A stretch of 64,000 nt of DNA from positions 385,949-449,948 of the forward strand of contig NZ_JAGGNW010000014.1 of NCBI RefSeq assembly GCF_018614875.1. The letters run 5' to 3'. Shown piece by piece: positions 33,476-44,088 of this stretch. The DNA is from Variovorax paradoxus. GTDB lineage: Bacteria > Pseudomonadota > Gammaproteobacteria > Burkholderiales > Burkholderiaceae_C. Each line of letters begins with the position of its first letter. The stretch's first letter is position 1. A model generated the notes under the pieces. That model worked only from the letters and a program-made list of their open reading frames with translations, made no database searches and had not been told where the DNA came from. Position numbers and translations under genes: made by a program.

Positions 33476-33535
33476 CATTCGAAAGAACAACGACGACAAC
33501 GTTGTTCTTTCGAATGGCGGCTCTCGCGAGCCGCC
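33476..33535. other. Tandem perfect hairpins between binding protein and livF genes
   Basis: Two adjacent palindromes fill the 90-base gap. The first has 17-bp perfect arms (33476-33492 and 33500-33516) and a 7-base loop. The second has 8-bp arms GGCGGCTC/GAGCCGCC (33516-33535) and a 4-base loop. Neither is followed by a T-run on the transcribed strand. They look like 3'-end stabilisers or partial attenuators that would let the binding protein be made in excess. Confidence 0.7.
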
Positions 33536-33551
33536 AGGGATCAGCTGTGCA

Positions 33552-34883
33552 TCAGGAACTGCAGTCCGCCGCGTCGCGGCGCGTGAGCTTCTTCTCGCCG
33601 GCGTACTTCTCGGCCGCCGTCTTCACCATCGGCTTGATGATCTGGCTGTCGGCCTCGTACCAGTCGGACATGCCGCCCCACTTGGCGCCGTCCCAGGTAT
33701 GGACGCGTGCCCAGGTCGAGCCCATGTGGTCCTGGCACGAGGTGCTCACCGGGCGCATCACACCCGAGAAGCCCAGCGCGTCCAGCCTCTTCTGGTCGAG
33801 CGCGAGGTTTTCCATGCCCCAGCGCACCTGCTCGCCGGTCATGACCTTGCCCTTGCCGAAGCGCTCCTGCGCGCGCCTCACGGCCTCCACGCCGAGCATC
33901 TGGATGATCACGCCGCGCGTGTAGAGCACCGAGCCCACTTCCTCCTTCGGACCCGTGCCCTGGCCCTTGTCGTGCACCTGCTTGAGGATGTCCTGGATCA
34001 CCTTGGGCTGCGTGCCCGAGGTGTTGAGCGCCAGCGCGTTGTAGCCCTTGGCATTGGCGCCCACGTCCTTCACGTCGGGCTCGGCGCCGGCCCACCACAC
34101 GCCGTACATCTTCTCGCGCGGGTAGCCCGTGGCCACGGCCTCCTTGAGCGCGGTGGAGTTCATCACGCCCCAGCCCCACAGCAGCACATAGTCGGGGCGC
34201 GACTGGCGAACCTGCAGCCAGGCCGACTTCTGTTCCACGCCGGGCGCGGTCACCGGGATCAGCGAGAGCTCGAAGCCGTTCTGCTTCGCGCGCTCCTGCA
34301 GCAGCGGGATCGGCTCCTTGCCGAACGGCGAGTCGTGGTAGACGAGGGTGATCTTCTTGCCCTTGAGCTTGTCCATGCCGCCTTCCTTCTTCCCGATGTG
34401 CTGGATCAGGATGTCGGCCGCGGTCCAGTAGGAGCCCATCAGCGGGAAGTTCCACTTGAACACGCTGCCGTCCTGCGAGGCCGAGAGGCCGTAGCCCAGC
34501 GTGATGAGCGGGATCTTGTCGGTCGGCACCTTGTCGGTCAGCGCAAAGGTGATGCCGGTGGCCTGCGGGTCGAACAGCGCCACGCCGGGGCGGCCCTTCA
34601 GGCGCTCGTAGCACTCCACGCCCTTGTCGGTGGCGTAGCCGGTCTCGCATTCTTCATACGCGATCTTCACGCCGTTGATGCCGCCGGTGGCGTTGATGTA
34701 CTTGATGTAGTCCTGCTTGCCGTTGGCCCAGGGCGTGCCGTTGGGCGCGTAGGGGCCGGTGCGGTACACCAGCAGCGGGAAGAACTGCTCCTTGGCCTGC
34801 GCCTGCGCGAGCGAGGGCGCGAGCAAGGCGCCGAGGGTGCTGGCCACCAGGGCGGCGGTCAGAGCGAGCGATTTCAGTTTCAT
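33552..34883 (-). CDS. Branched-chain-type ABC transporter substrate-binding protein
   Basis: 443 residues from ATG 34883, with signal peptide ending APSLAQAQA. The LivJ/HbaE-like fold is seen in GTPWANGKQDYIKYINATGGINGVKIAYEECETGY, GYGLSASQDGSVFKWNFPLMGSYW and ILIQHIGKKEGGMDKLKGKKITLVYHDSPFGKE. It is longer than leucine-binding LivJ and fits the aromatic/organic-acid binding subgroup. It is in one leftward operon with livM, livH and livG and with two acyl-CoA ligases, so an organic acid is a likelier ligand than leucine. Confidence 0.87.
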   Translation of the reverse strand: MKLKSLALTAALVASTLGALLAPSLAQAQAKEQFFPLLVYRTGPYAPNGTPWANGKQDYIKYINATGGINGVKIAYEECETGYATDKGVECYERLKGRPGVALFDPQATGITFALTDKVPTDKIPLITLGYGLSASQDGSVFKWNFPLMGSYWTAADILIQHIGKKEGGMDKLKGKKITLVYHDSPFGKEPIPLLQERAKQNGFELSLIPVTAPGVEQKSAWLQVRQSRPDYVLLWGWGVMNSTALKEAVATGYPREKMYGVWWAGAEPDVKDVGANAKGYNALALNTSGTQPKVIQDILKQVHDKGQGTGPKEEVGSVLYTRGVIIQMLGVEAVRRAQERFGKGKVMTGEQVRWGMENLALDQKRLDALGFSGVMRPVSTSCQDHMGSTWARVHTWDGAKWGGMSDWYEADSQIIKPMVKTAAEKYAGEKKLTRRDAADCSS

Positions 34884-34942
34884 GCCTGTCTCCTTATGTG
34901 GGCACCTCGGTGCCGGGTTTTTTACGAACGGGAACGTGTCGA

Positions 34943-36007
34943 TCAATGAGGGAAGGGCCAGAGCCGCAGCTTTTCCTTGGCGGTGGACCACAGGCGCGCC
35001 AGCCCGTGCGGCTCGACGATCAGGAAGAACACGATCAGCGCGCCGAAGATCATGGTCTCCAGGTGCGAGGCCAGCGCGGTGGAAATCGAGAAGCCCAGCC
35101 ACCCCGGCAGCTGGTTCAGAAAGAGCGGCAGCAGAACGATGAACGCGGCGCCGAAGAAGCTGCCCATGATCGAGCCGAGCCCCCCGATGATCACCATGAA
35201 CAGCAGCTGGAACGAGCGGTCTATGCTGAACGCCGCCGGCTCCCATGCGCCCAGGTGGATGAAGCCCCACAGCGCGCCGGCCACGCCGACGATGAAGCTG
35301 CTCACCGCAAAGGCCGTGAGCTTGGCGTACACCGGGCGGATGCCGATCACCGCGGCCGCCACGTCCATGTCGCGCATCGCCATCCATTCGCGGCCGATGG
35401 CGCTGCGCACGAGGTTCTTGGCAAGCAGCGCGAACACCACCACGAAGATCAGGCAGAACAGATACTTCTGCACCGGCGACTCGATGGGCACCCCGAACAC
35501 GTTGAGGCCCGCCACGCTCACCGAGCCCGACGACGAGTTGTTGGTGAACCACTGGATGCGCAGGAACGCCCAGTCGGTGAAGAACTGCGCAGCCAGCGTG
35601 GCCACCGCCAGGTACAGGCCCTTGATGCGCAGGCTCGGAATGCCGAACAGCACGCCGATCACCGTGGCGCACAGGCCGCCGAGCAGCAGCGAGGCAATGA
35701 GCGGCATGCCCTCGATGCGCACCTGGAAGTTGTAGGCCGCGTACGCGCCCACCGCCATGAAGGCGCCGGTACCCAGCGAGATCTGACCGCAGTAGCCCAC
35801 GAGGATGTTGAGGCCCAGCGCCGCGAGCGACAAGATCAAAAAGGGCGTGAGGATCGCGCGCATCCAGTAGTCGGACACGCCGAGCGGCACCACCACGAAC
35901 GCCACGAGCATCAGCACGAGGAGCGCGATGCGGTCCTGCGCAATCGGAAAGATCTGTTGGTCGGCGCGGTAGCTCGACTTGAACTGGCCGTTTTCTCTGT
36001 AGAACAT
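34943..36007 (-). CDS. livM: Branched-chain-type ABC transporter permease LivM
   Basis: 354 residues with about nine hydrophobic helices. Characteristic segments are LAALGLNILVGYCGQISLGTGAFMAVGAYAAY, GIPSLRIKGLYLAVATLAAQF and FQLLFMVIIGGLGSIMGSFFGAAFIVLLP, the last being the cytoplasmic coupling region. Its start codon lies 3 bases after the livH stop. It pairs with LivH to form the membrane pore. Confidence 0.93.
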   Translation of the reverse strand: MFYRENGQFKSSYRADQQIFPIAQDRIALLVLMLVAFVVVPLGVSDYWMRAILTPFLILSLAALGLNILVGYCGQISLGTGAFMAVGAYAAYNFQVRIEGMPLIASLLLGGLCATVIGVLFGIPSLRIKGLYLAVATLAAQFFTDWAFLRIQWFTNNSSSGSVSVAGLNVFGVPIESPVQKYLFCLIFVVVFALLAKNLVRSAIGREWMAMRDMDVAAAVIGIRPVYAKLTAFAVSSFIVGVAGALWGFIHLGAWEPAAFSIDRSFQLLFMVIIGGLGSIMGSFFGAAFIVLLPLFLNQLPGWLGFSISTALASHLETMIFGALIVFFLIVEPHGLARLWSTAKEKLRLWPFPH

Positions 36008-36010
36008 CTT

Positions 36011-36940
36011 TCAGACCCGATCAATGATCTTCTCGCCGAACAGACCTTGAGGCCGCACGAGCAGGAAGACCAATGCAAGAACATACGCAAACCAGATCTC
36101 GATGCCCCCTCCCAGCATGGGGCCCAGATAGATCTCGGACAGCTTCTCGCCCACGCCGATCAGCAGGCCGCCGATGATGGCGCCCGGAATCGATGTGAGC
36201 CCGCCGAGGATCACCACCGGCAGCGCCTTCAGCGCCACCAGCGAGAGCGAGAACTGCACGCCGAGCTTCGATCCCCAGATGATCCCGGCCACCAGCGCCG
36301 AGAAGCCGGCCACCGACCACACGATCACCCAGATGCGCTTGAGCGGAATGCCGATCGACTGCGCGGCCTGGTGGTCGTCGGCCACCGCGCGCAGGGCGCG
36401 GCCCGTGGCCGTCTTCTGGAAGAAGATGGCCAGCACCACCACCAGGGCCGCCGATACCAGCGCGGCGACCAGGTCTTCCTGGCTCAGCAGCAGCCCGCCC
36501 TGGAAGGTGCCTTCGAGCACCATCAGCGGCTCCTTGGGCATGCCCACGTCGATCTTGTAGATGTCGTTGCCGAAGATCGTCTGCCCCACGCCGTCGAGGA
36601 AGTAGGCAATGCCCAGCGTGGCCATCAGCAGCGTGATGCCTTCCTGGTTCACCAGCTTGCTGAGCGCGAGCCGCTCGATCAGCCAGGCCACCACCACCAT
36701 CACCGCCATCGCGGCGACAAAGGCCATGACGTTCGCGAGGATCTGGCTCTGGAAGCCGAACCACAGCGGGAACCACTCCGAGAAGCGCGCCATGGCCAGC
36801 GCCGCGAACAGCACCATCGCGCCCTGCGCGAAGTTGAAGACGCCCGAGGCCTTGTAGATCAGCACGAAGCCGATGGCGATCAGCGAATAGAGCATGCCGA
36901 CCATGAGGCCGCCGAACAGGGTTTCGAGGAAAAAGCCCAT
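36011..36940 (-). CDS. livH: Branched-chain-type ABC transporter permease LivH
   Basis: 309 residues from ATG 36940; an upstream extension would translate a repeat element and is rejected. LivH hallmarks are LMVGMLYSLIAIGFVLIYKASGVFNFAQGAMVLFAAL, LSKLVNQEGITLLMATLGIAYFLDG and ALKALPVVILGGLTSIPGAIIGGLLIGVGEKLSE. It is separated from livG by a 156-base gap that contains two inverted REP-like repeats. Confidence 0.93.
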   Translation of the reverse strand: MGFFLETLFGGLMVGMLYSLIAIGFVLIYKASGVFNFAQGAMVLFAALAMARFSEWFPLWFGFQSQILANVMAFVAAMAVMVVVAWLIERLALSKLVNQEGITLLMATLGIAYFLDGVGQTIFGNDIYKIDVGMPKEPLMVLEGTFQGGLLLSQEDLVAALVSAALVVVLAIFFQKTATGRALRAVADDHQAAQSIGIPLKRIWVIVWSVAGFSALVAGIIWGSKLGVQFSLSLVALKALPVVILGGLTSIPGAIIGGLLIGVGEKLSEIYLGPMLGGGIEIWFAYVLALVFLLVRPQGLFGEKIIDRV

Positions 36941-36953
36941 GGCTAGTGACTTT

Positions 36954-37066
36954 CTCCCTCTCCCTTTGGGAGAGGGGTGGGGTGAGGGCGAGCGGCCTTG
37001 GAGATGCCGCCATGGGTGATGAGGCCGTCGGCCCTCACCCCAACCCTCTCCCGGAGGGAGAGGGAG
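36954..37066. repeat. Inverted pair of REP-like 36-base repeats
   Basis: Copy A (36954-36989) reads CTCCCTCTCCCTTTGGGAGA and ends GGTGAGGGC. Copy B (37031-37066) is the same element inverted, with two or three changes. Each copy contains its own CTCTCCC/GGGAGAG hairpin. A third close copy lies at 56333 and a looser one at 45164. The pair fills the livH-livG gap in a BIME-like arrangement. Confidence 0.75.
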
Positions 37067-37096
37067 CAAGAAGGGAGGCAGTTGTGCGGTGTCATG

Positions 37097-37882
37097 TCAA
37101 TGCTCCACACCCAGGTACGCCCGGATCACGTCCTCGTTGTTGCGCACCTCCTGGGGCGTGCCGTCGCCGATCTTCTTGCCGTAATCCAGCACCACCACGC
37201 GGTCGGAGATGTCCATCACCACGCCCATGTCGTGCTCGATCAGCACGATGGTCGCGCCGAACTCGTCGTTCACGTCGAGGATGAAGCGGCTCATGTCCTG
37301 CTTCTCTTCCACGTTCATGCCGGCCATGGGCTCGTCGAGCAAGAGCACCTGCGGCTCCATCGCAAGCGCGCGGCCGAGGTCGACGCGCTTCTGCAGGCCG
37401 TAGGGCAGGCGCCCCACGGGCGTCTTGCGGTGCGCCTGGATCTCGAGGAAGTCGATGATGTGCTCGACGAACTCGCGGTGCCGCAGTTCCTCGCGTTCGG
37501 CCGGACCCCAGCGCAATGCTTGCGCAAGCAGGCCGCTCTTCATCTTGAGGTTGCGCCCGGTCATGATGTTGTCGAGCACGCTCATGCCCTTGAACAGCGC
37601 CAGGTTCTGGAAGGTGCGCGCCACGCCCATCTCGGCCACCTGGCGCGAGTTCATGTGCTTGAAGGTCTGGCCGCGGAAGGTGATGGAACCCTGCTGCGGC
37701 CAGTAGACGCCGTTGATGCAGTTCAGCATCGAGCTCTTGCCCGCGCCGTTCGGCCCGATGATGGCCCGCACTTCGTGCTCGCGCACGTTGAAGCTGATGT
37801 CCGTCAGCGCCTTCACGCCGCCGAAGCTCAAACTGATGTTCTGCACGTCGAGGATGACGTCGCCGATTTTTCTGCTGCTCAT
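37097..37882 (-). CDS. livG: Branched-chain-type ABC transporter ATP-binding protein LivG
   Basis: 261 residues. Walker A is GPNGAGKSS, Walker B is VLLLDEPMAGMNVEEKQ in LivG style, and the His switch is LIEHDMGVVMD. The signature motif is degenerate (LPYGLQKRVDLGRAL), which is normal for LivG. The start codon overlaps the stop of the upstream acyl-CoA synthetase by four bases (ATGA), so ligase and transporter are translationally coupled. Confidence 0.94.
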   Translation of the reverse strand: MSSRKIGDVILDVQNISLSFGGVKALTDISFNVREHEVRAIIGPNGAGKSSMLNCINGVYWPQQGSITFRGQTFKHMNSRQVAEMGVARTFQNLALFKGMSVLDNIMTGRNLKMKSGLLAQALRWGPAEREELRHREFVEHIIDFLEIQAHRKTPVGRLPYGLQKRVDLGRALAMEPQVLLLDEPMAGMNVEEKQDMSRFILDVNDEFGATIVLIEHDMGVVMDISDRVVVLDYGKKIGDGTPQEVRNNEDVIRAYLGVEH

Positions 37883-39834
37883 GCGGCGGCCTTCACGATG
37901 GGAAAGGTCTTCGCCTCGACGATCTTCAGCGTGGCGCTCACCGTGCCCGTGCGGCCGTCCTCGAACTTGACCTGCGTCTCGATGAACTGCTCGCTCTTGT
38001 CGCCATAGAGCGCGGCCACCAGCACCGCGTATTTCTCGGCGATGAAGCCGCGCCGCACCTTGCGCGTGCGGGTGAGCTCGTCGTCGTCGGGGTCGAGCTC
38101 CTTGTGCAGCACCAGGAAGCGCGCGATCTGCGTCTCGCCCATGCCGTCTTCGCTTGCGAGGTCGGCGTTCACCTTGCCGATGCATTCGGCAATCAGCGCC
38201 AGTACCTCGGGCTTGCCGGCCAGGTCGACATAGCCGCCATAGGCGAGCCCGCGCCGTTCGGCCCAGTTGCCGACCGCCTCGAAGTCGATGTTGATGGCCG
38301 CGCAGACCTCGTCGCGCGCGTTGCCGAAGCACACGGCCTCCTTGATCTGCGGAAAGAACTTGAGCTTGTTCTCGATGTAGTTGGGCGCAAAGATCGCGCC
38401 GCTCACGAGCCGGCCCACATCCTTCGCGCGGTCGATGATGCGCAGGTGGCCTTCGCTGTCGAGCACGCCCGCGTCGCCGGTGTGGAAGTAGCCGTTGGCA
38501 TCGAGCACTTCGGCCGTGGCGTCGGGGCGCTTGTAGTATTCCTTGAGCACCGACACGCCGCGCACCAGCACCTCGCCGTCATCCGCGATTTTCAGTTCGA
38601 TGCCCGGCGCGGCCGTGCCCACCGTCTGCAGCTTGACCTTGCCGTCCTGCTGCAGGCACACATACGCGCAGGTTTCGGTCTGGCCGTAGAACTGCTTCAG
38701 GTTGACGCCGATGGAGCGGTAGAAGCGGAACAGGTCGGGCCCGATGGCCGCGCCGGCCGTGTAGGCCACGCGGATGCGGCTCATGCCCAGCACGTTGCGC
38801 AGCGGGCCATAGATCAGCAGGTTGCCCAGGCCATACATCAGGCGGTCGCCCGCGCCCACCGTGGCGCCATTGAGAATGTCCGCGCCCACGCGCTGCGCCA
38901 GCGCCATGAACTTGGCATAGAGCCAGCGCTTGGGCGCCGCTGCGTCTTCCATGCGGATCGACACGGCCGTGAGCAGCCCTTCGAAGGTGCGCGGCGGGCC
39001 GAAGTAATAGCTCGGGCCGATCTCGCGCATGTCGTTCATCACCGTCTCGGCCGACTCGGGGCAGTTGAGCGTGAAGCCGCCCACCAGCCACTGCGCCACC
39101 GAGAACAGGTGGTCGCCTACCCACGCCATCGGCAGGTAGCTCATGATGTTGTCGCCGGGGCCGAGCCTGTCGGTCTCCACGCCGCCGCGGCCCGCCGCAA
39201 TGAAGCTCGCATGCGTCTGGCACACGCCCTTGGGACGGCCGGTGGTGCCCGAGGTGTAGAGGATCACGCCGACGTCCGTCGCCTCCCCGCTGGCCACCGC
39301 GCGGTCGTAGTAGCCGACGTTGGCCTTGTCGAACTCGCGGCCCAGCGCGCGCAGCTGCTCGTAGCTCATGAGCCCGGGCTGGTCGTAGTGGCGCAGGCCC
39401 TTGGGGTCGTCGTAGATGATGTGGCGGATGCCGTGCTGCTGGTCTTTCTGCAGCTCGCGGCACTCGAGCAGCTTGTCGACCTGCTCCTGGTCTTCGACGA
39501 TCACGAACTCCACGGCCGCGTCCTGCAGCATGAAGACCATCTCGCTCGCCACCGCGTCCTGGTAGAGCGGCACCGGCACGCCGCGCAGGCTCTGCGCCGC
39601 GATCACCGCCATGTACAGGTGCGGCCGGTTGGCGCCCACGATGGCCAGGTTGTCGAAGGCCTTGAAGCCCAGGCTCGCGAGGCCGCATGCCATTTCGCGC
39701 ACTTCCTGCGCCACGGCGTTCCAGGACCAGGTCTGCCAGATGCCGAGGTCTTTTTCGCGCACGGCGGGCGCCTCGGGCTGGGCCTGGGCATGCGCGAGCA
39801 GCAGACGGGGGAAGGTGGGAGCGGTTGTTTGCAC
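37879..39834 (-). CDS. Long-chain-type AMP-dependent acyl-CoA synthetase
   Basis: 651 residues from GTG 39834 (QTTAPTFPRLLLAHAQAQPEAPA). An ATG at 39876 would place the regulatory palindrome inside the gene, so GTG is preferred. Adenylation motifs are ILYTSGTTGRPKGVCQTH, YGQTETCAYVCLQ, GYFHTGDAGVLDSEGHLRIIDRAKD and the terminal-domain lysine region RKVRRGFIAEKY. The enzyme converts a carboxylic acid to an acyl-CoA through an acyl-AMP. As first gene of the liv-type operon it probably activates what the transporter imports. A Crp/Fnr-type gene is divergent. Confidence 0.9.
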   Translation of the reverse strand: MQTTAPTFPRLLLAHAQAQPEAPAVREKDLGIWQTWSWNAVAQEVREMACGLASLGFKAFDNLAIVGANRPHLYMAVIAAQSLRGVPVPLYQDAVASEMVFMLQDAAVEFVIVEDQEQVDKLLECRELQKDQQHGIRHIIYDDPKGLRHYDQPGLMSYEQLRALGREFDKANVGYYDRAVASGEATDVGVILYTSGTTGRPKGVCQTHASFIAAGRGGVETDRLGPGDNIMSYLPMAWVGDHLFSVAQWLVGGFTLNCPESAETVMNDMREIGPSYYFGPPRTFEGLLTAVSIRMEDAAAPKRWLYAKFMALAQRVGADILNGATVGAGDRLMYGLGNLLIYGPLRNVLGMSRIRVAYTAGAAIGPDLFRFYRSIGVNLKQFYGQTETCAYVCLQQDGKVKLQTVGTAAPGIELKIADDGEVLVRGVSVLKEYYKRPDATAEVLDANGYFHTGDAGVLDSEGHLRIIDRAKDVGRLVSGAIFAPNYIENKLKFFPQIKEAVCFGNARDEVCAAINIDFEAVGNWAERRGLAYGGYVDLAGKPEVLALIAECIGKVNADLASEDGMGETQIARFLVLHKELDPDDDELTRTRKVRRGFIAEKYAVLVAALYGDKSEQFIETQVKFEDGRTGTVSATLKIVEAKTFPIVKAAA

Positions 39835-39869
39835 AGTGGGCGGATCGTAGGCCCCACTTTGACGTCGGG

Positions 39870-39887
39870 TTGTCATTCCAACGACAA
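39870..39887. promoter_or_regulatory. Crp/Fnr-type palindrome in the divergent promoter
   Basis: TTGTC-ATTCCAAC-GACAA is an 18-bp inverted repeat with 5-bp arms and an 8-bp spacer, similar in layout to Crp/Fnr sites. It lies 36 bases before the GTG of the acyl-CoA synthetase and 31 bases before the regulator ATG, so one site could govern both. Confidence 0.55.
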
Positions 39888-39918
39888 TCCTAGGGACACT
39901 ACTCCCCGGAGTTTCCCG

Positions 39919-40716
39919 ATGCCTCAGGGCCATTCCCAACACGGCGTGCCCGGCGGTTCGATCAAGGACCGCGTGCGCCCCGCCAATGCCGCCGAGCTCG
40001 ACGGCATCCCCTGGCTGCCCACGCTCACGCCCGCCGAGCGCCGCCGCGCCGAGGCCGCGCTGGTGGTCGGCGAGGCCGAGCCCGGCGACCTCGTCTGCCG
40101 CGTCGGCCGCTCGCCCACCTACTGGTTCGGCGTGGTCGAGGGCCTGCTGAAGATGAGCAACGACAACGCCGACGGCGGCTCCGTCACCTACACCGGCGTG
40201 CCGCCCGGCGGCTGGTTCGGCGAAGGCACGGTGATGAAGCGCGAGCCCTACCGCTACAACATCCAGGCGCTGCGCCGCAGCGTGGTGGCGGGCCTGCCGA
40301 TCGAGAGCTTCCACTGGCTGCTCGACCATTCGATCGGCTTCAACCGCTTCGTGATGAACCAGCTCAACGAACGGCTCGGCCAGTTCATCGCCGCGCTGGA
40401 GATCGACCGCCTGAACAACCCCGACGCGCGCGTGGCGCGCAACCTCGTGTCGCTGTTCAACCCGGTGCTGTACCCCGGCGTGGGCGAGGTGCTGCGCATC
40501 ACGCAGCAGGAGCTGGCCTACCTGGTCGGCCTCTCGCGCCAGCGCGTGAACGAGGCGCTCAACGGCCTCTCGGCAGAGGGGTTGATCCGCGTGGAGTACG
40601 GTGGCCTGCGCGTGCTCGACCTGCCGGGCCTGCGCGCCACCGCGATGAGCGGCCGCAAGAACCCATCCCCCGACACCGACATCGACACTGAAGAAGAGCG
40701 AGAACGCAAGCCATGA
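39919..40716 (+). CDS. Crp/Fnr-family transcriptional regulator
   Basis: 265 residues. The cyclic-nucleotide-binding-like beta-roll spans about residues 30-150 (EAEPGDLVCRVGRSPTYWFGVVEGLLKMSN, VPPGGWFGEGTVMKREPYRYNIQALRRS). The Crp-type winged helix follows (LRITQQELAYLVGLSRQRVNEALNGLSAEGLIRVEYGGLRVLDL). It has no Cys cluster for an Fe-S centre, so it is not an oxygen-sensing Fnr. It is divergent from the liv-type operon and its ligase and is the probable regulator of both directions. The effector is unknown; an acyl-CoA or cyclic nucleotide is possible. Confidence 0.9.
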   Translation: MPQGHSQHGVPGGSIKDRVRPANAAELDGIPWLPTLTPAERRRAEAALVVGEAEPGDLVCRVGRSPTYWFGVVEGLLKMSNDNADGGSVTYTGVPPGGWFGEGTVMKREPYRYNIQALRRSVVAGLPIESFHWLLDHSIGFNRFVMNQLNERLGQFIAALEIDRLNNPDARVARNLVSLFNPVLYPGVGEVLRITQQELAYLVGLSRQRVNEALNGLSAEGLIRVEYGGLRVLDLPGLRATAMSGRKNPSPDTDIDTEEERERKP

Positions 40717-41189
40717 GCCTCAAGGACCAGATCCAGATCGTGCCCGCCGATGCCGACGTGGCGGGCCATGTGCCGCCGCCGTCACCTCAGCCTTCAAAGA
40801 GAGAAGACGAACAAGGGCCGACGCCCGAGCAGCTGGCGCAACGCAACGCCGCCTTGGGCGAGCGGCTCGAAGCCATGGACGAGCTGCTCGCCAAGCCGCT
40901 CAAGGACATCCTTGCCGAGCACGAGCAAGCCGAGCAGACCGCGCTCGCATGGGACCGCTTCGGCGCGATGTGGATGCTCTCGCAGCGCGCGATGCGGCGC
41001 GTGGCCATGGACCTTGGCGCGCAGCTCGGCGTGAGCGAGCAGGAGATCGTGGCGCGCGCGCTGGGGCATGCGAATGCAGTGCTCAATGGCGCCGACGAGA
41101 ACGACCTGAACGGGACGATTGCGCCGGCGCAGATGGCGCATATCGCGCGGCATCGGGGGTTTTTGAGGGGGCAGTTTCGGGGTGGGTAG
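40713..41189 (+). CDS. Conserved-looking hypothetical protein, coupled to the Crp/Fnr gene
   Basis: 158 residues, starting inside the last codons of the regulator gene (ATGA overlap). The N-terminal 40 residues are Pro/Gln rich and probably disordered. The middle is predicted helical (LGERLEAMDELLAKPLKDILAEHEQAEQTALAWDRFGAMWMLSQRAMRRVAMDLGAQLG). There is no signal peptide or membrane helix. I do not recognise a family. The overlap suggests a role linked to the regulator. Confidence 0.65.
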   Translation: MSLKDQIQIVPADADVAGHVPPPSPQPSKREDEQGPTPEQLAQRNAALGERLEAMDELLAKPLKDILAEHEQAEQTALAWDRFGAMWMLSQRAMRRVAMDLGAQLGVSEQEIVARALGHANAVLNGADENDLNGTIAPAQMAHIARHRGFLRGQFRGG

Positions 41190-41232
41190 GGCGTGGAGAG
41201 TGGGTCGACGTTGAGCCAAGCCCGACAGCCTC

Positions 41233-41463
41233 CTAGATCAATGCCCGCAATCGGCGCTGGGCGCGGTCGAGTCCGACGACCAAACGATTCTCGACACTTT
41301 CCGCCTCGGTGATTCGCTCGTCGAGCCATGCCGCATCCGTGCATCCGACTTGGGACATCTTCTGCATCATGACGCCGATGAGGGCGTTTTGATCCGTGAT
41401 CAACCCATCCCAGAGGTCAATGTCCGCCTGGGCGCCTTGTATTTCTACGTAGCTGGCCGTCAT
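41233..41463 (-). CDS. Small hypothetical protein
   Basis: 76 residues from ATG 41463, preceded by a strong AGGAGA ribosome site. The sequence is acidic and mostly helical (YVEIQGAQADIDLWDGLITDQNALIGVMMQKMSQVGC, then AAWLDERITEAESVENRLVVGLDRAQRRLRALI), with one Cys. It lies 91 bases downstream of katG on the same strand. Function is unknown. Confidence 0.55.
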   Translation of the reverse strand: MTASYVEIQGAQADIDLWDGLITDQNALIGVMMQKMSQVGCTDAAWLDERITEAESVENRLVVGLDRAQRRLRALI

Positions 41464-41554
41464 CGTTGTCTCCTGCGCGCTTGGCTGCATAGGCTTAGCT
41501 GCGCTAATTGCGAACAGGCCGAGTCCGGACATGCGGGGCAAGCCCGACGATCGT

Positions 41555-43738
<2,184 letters not shown>

Positions 43739-44088
43739 GGTGAGTCTCCAGTTCTTTGGTTGGGATCCGCACATTCTGGATCCCGCACGGACGAATAGGG
43801 CAAATGCTTTGCCTATGACGGTCATAGTGCATTGCCAGCCTTGCGCTGCCGCACTCCTTCGTTGTCCAGGGGCTGATCAGGATACGCCGCAACGAAGTGA
43901 ACAGCAATGCTCGCGAAATCAATGAATTACAGTGCTCGGGCCGCGTCTTGCTGGGGATTCAATTCGTAACTTTTGACGCCGAAAACAAATCGGCCTCTTT
44001 GCAGCTCGTGGTGTCGTACCGTCTGGCGCATTCCCGGCGCGCTGCAGCCGTCCTTCTCTCTGTCTCTGTCTCTTCATTCCATCGCCCC
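43739..44088. promoter_or_regulatory. katG promoter region and 5' region of the SDR gene
   Basis: This 350-base gap is locally AT-richer than its flanks. It holds an OxyR-like tetranucleotide ladder centred at 43813-43827. The remaining 250 bases up to the SDR start include a pyrimidine-rich TCTCTCTGTCTCTGTCTC tract (about 44054-44073). I see no further gene. Confidence 0.5.
43802..43838. promoter_or_regulatory. OxyR-like binding site upstream of katG
   Basis: CTAT (43813), seven bases, then ATAG (43824) are exactly in the 11-bp register of the OxyR motif ATAG-N7-CTAT-N7-ATAG-N7-CTAT. The outer positions are weaker (AAAT at 43802, CCAG at 43835). The inner part is also a 15-bp palindrome, CTATGAC-G-GTCATAG. 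OxyR control of katG is well known in proteobacteria. Confidence 0.6.

Noticed and set aside
36941..37069. Upstream extension of LivH
   Set aside because: It would translate REP-like repeat sequence into low-complexity peptide. ATG 36940 begins the normal LivH N terminus.
38104..39918. Upstream extension of the Crp/Fnr gene by about 600 codons
   Set aside because: The extension is antisense to the acyl-CoA synthetase. The regulator fold begins after the ATG at 39919.
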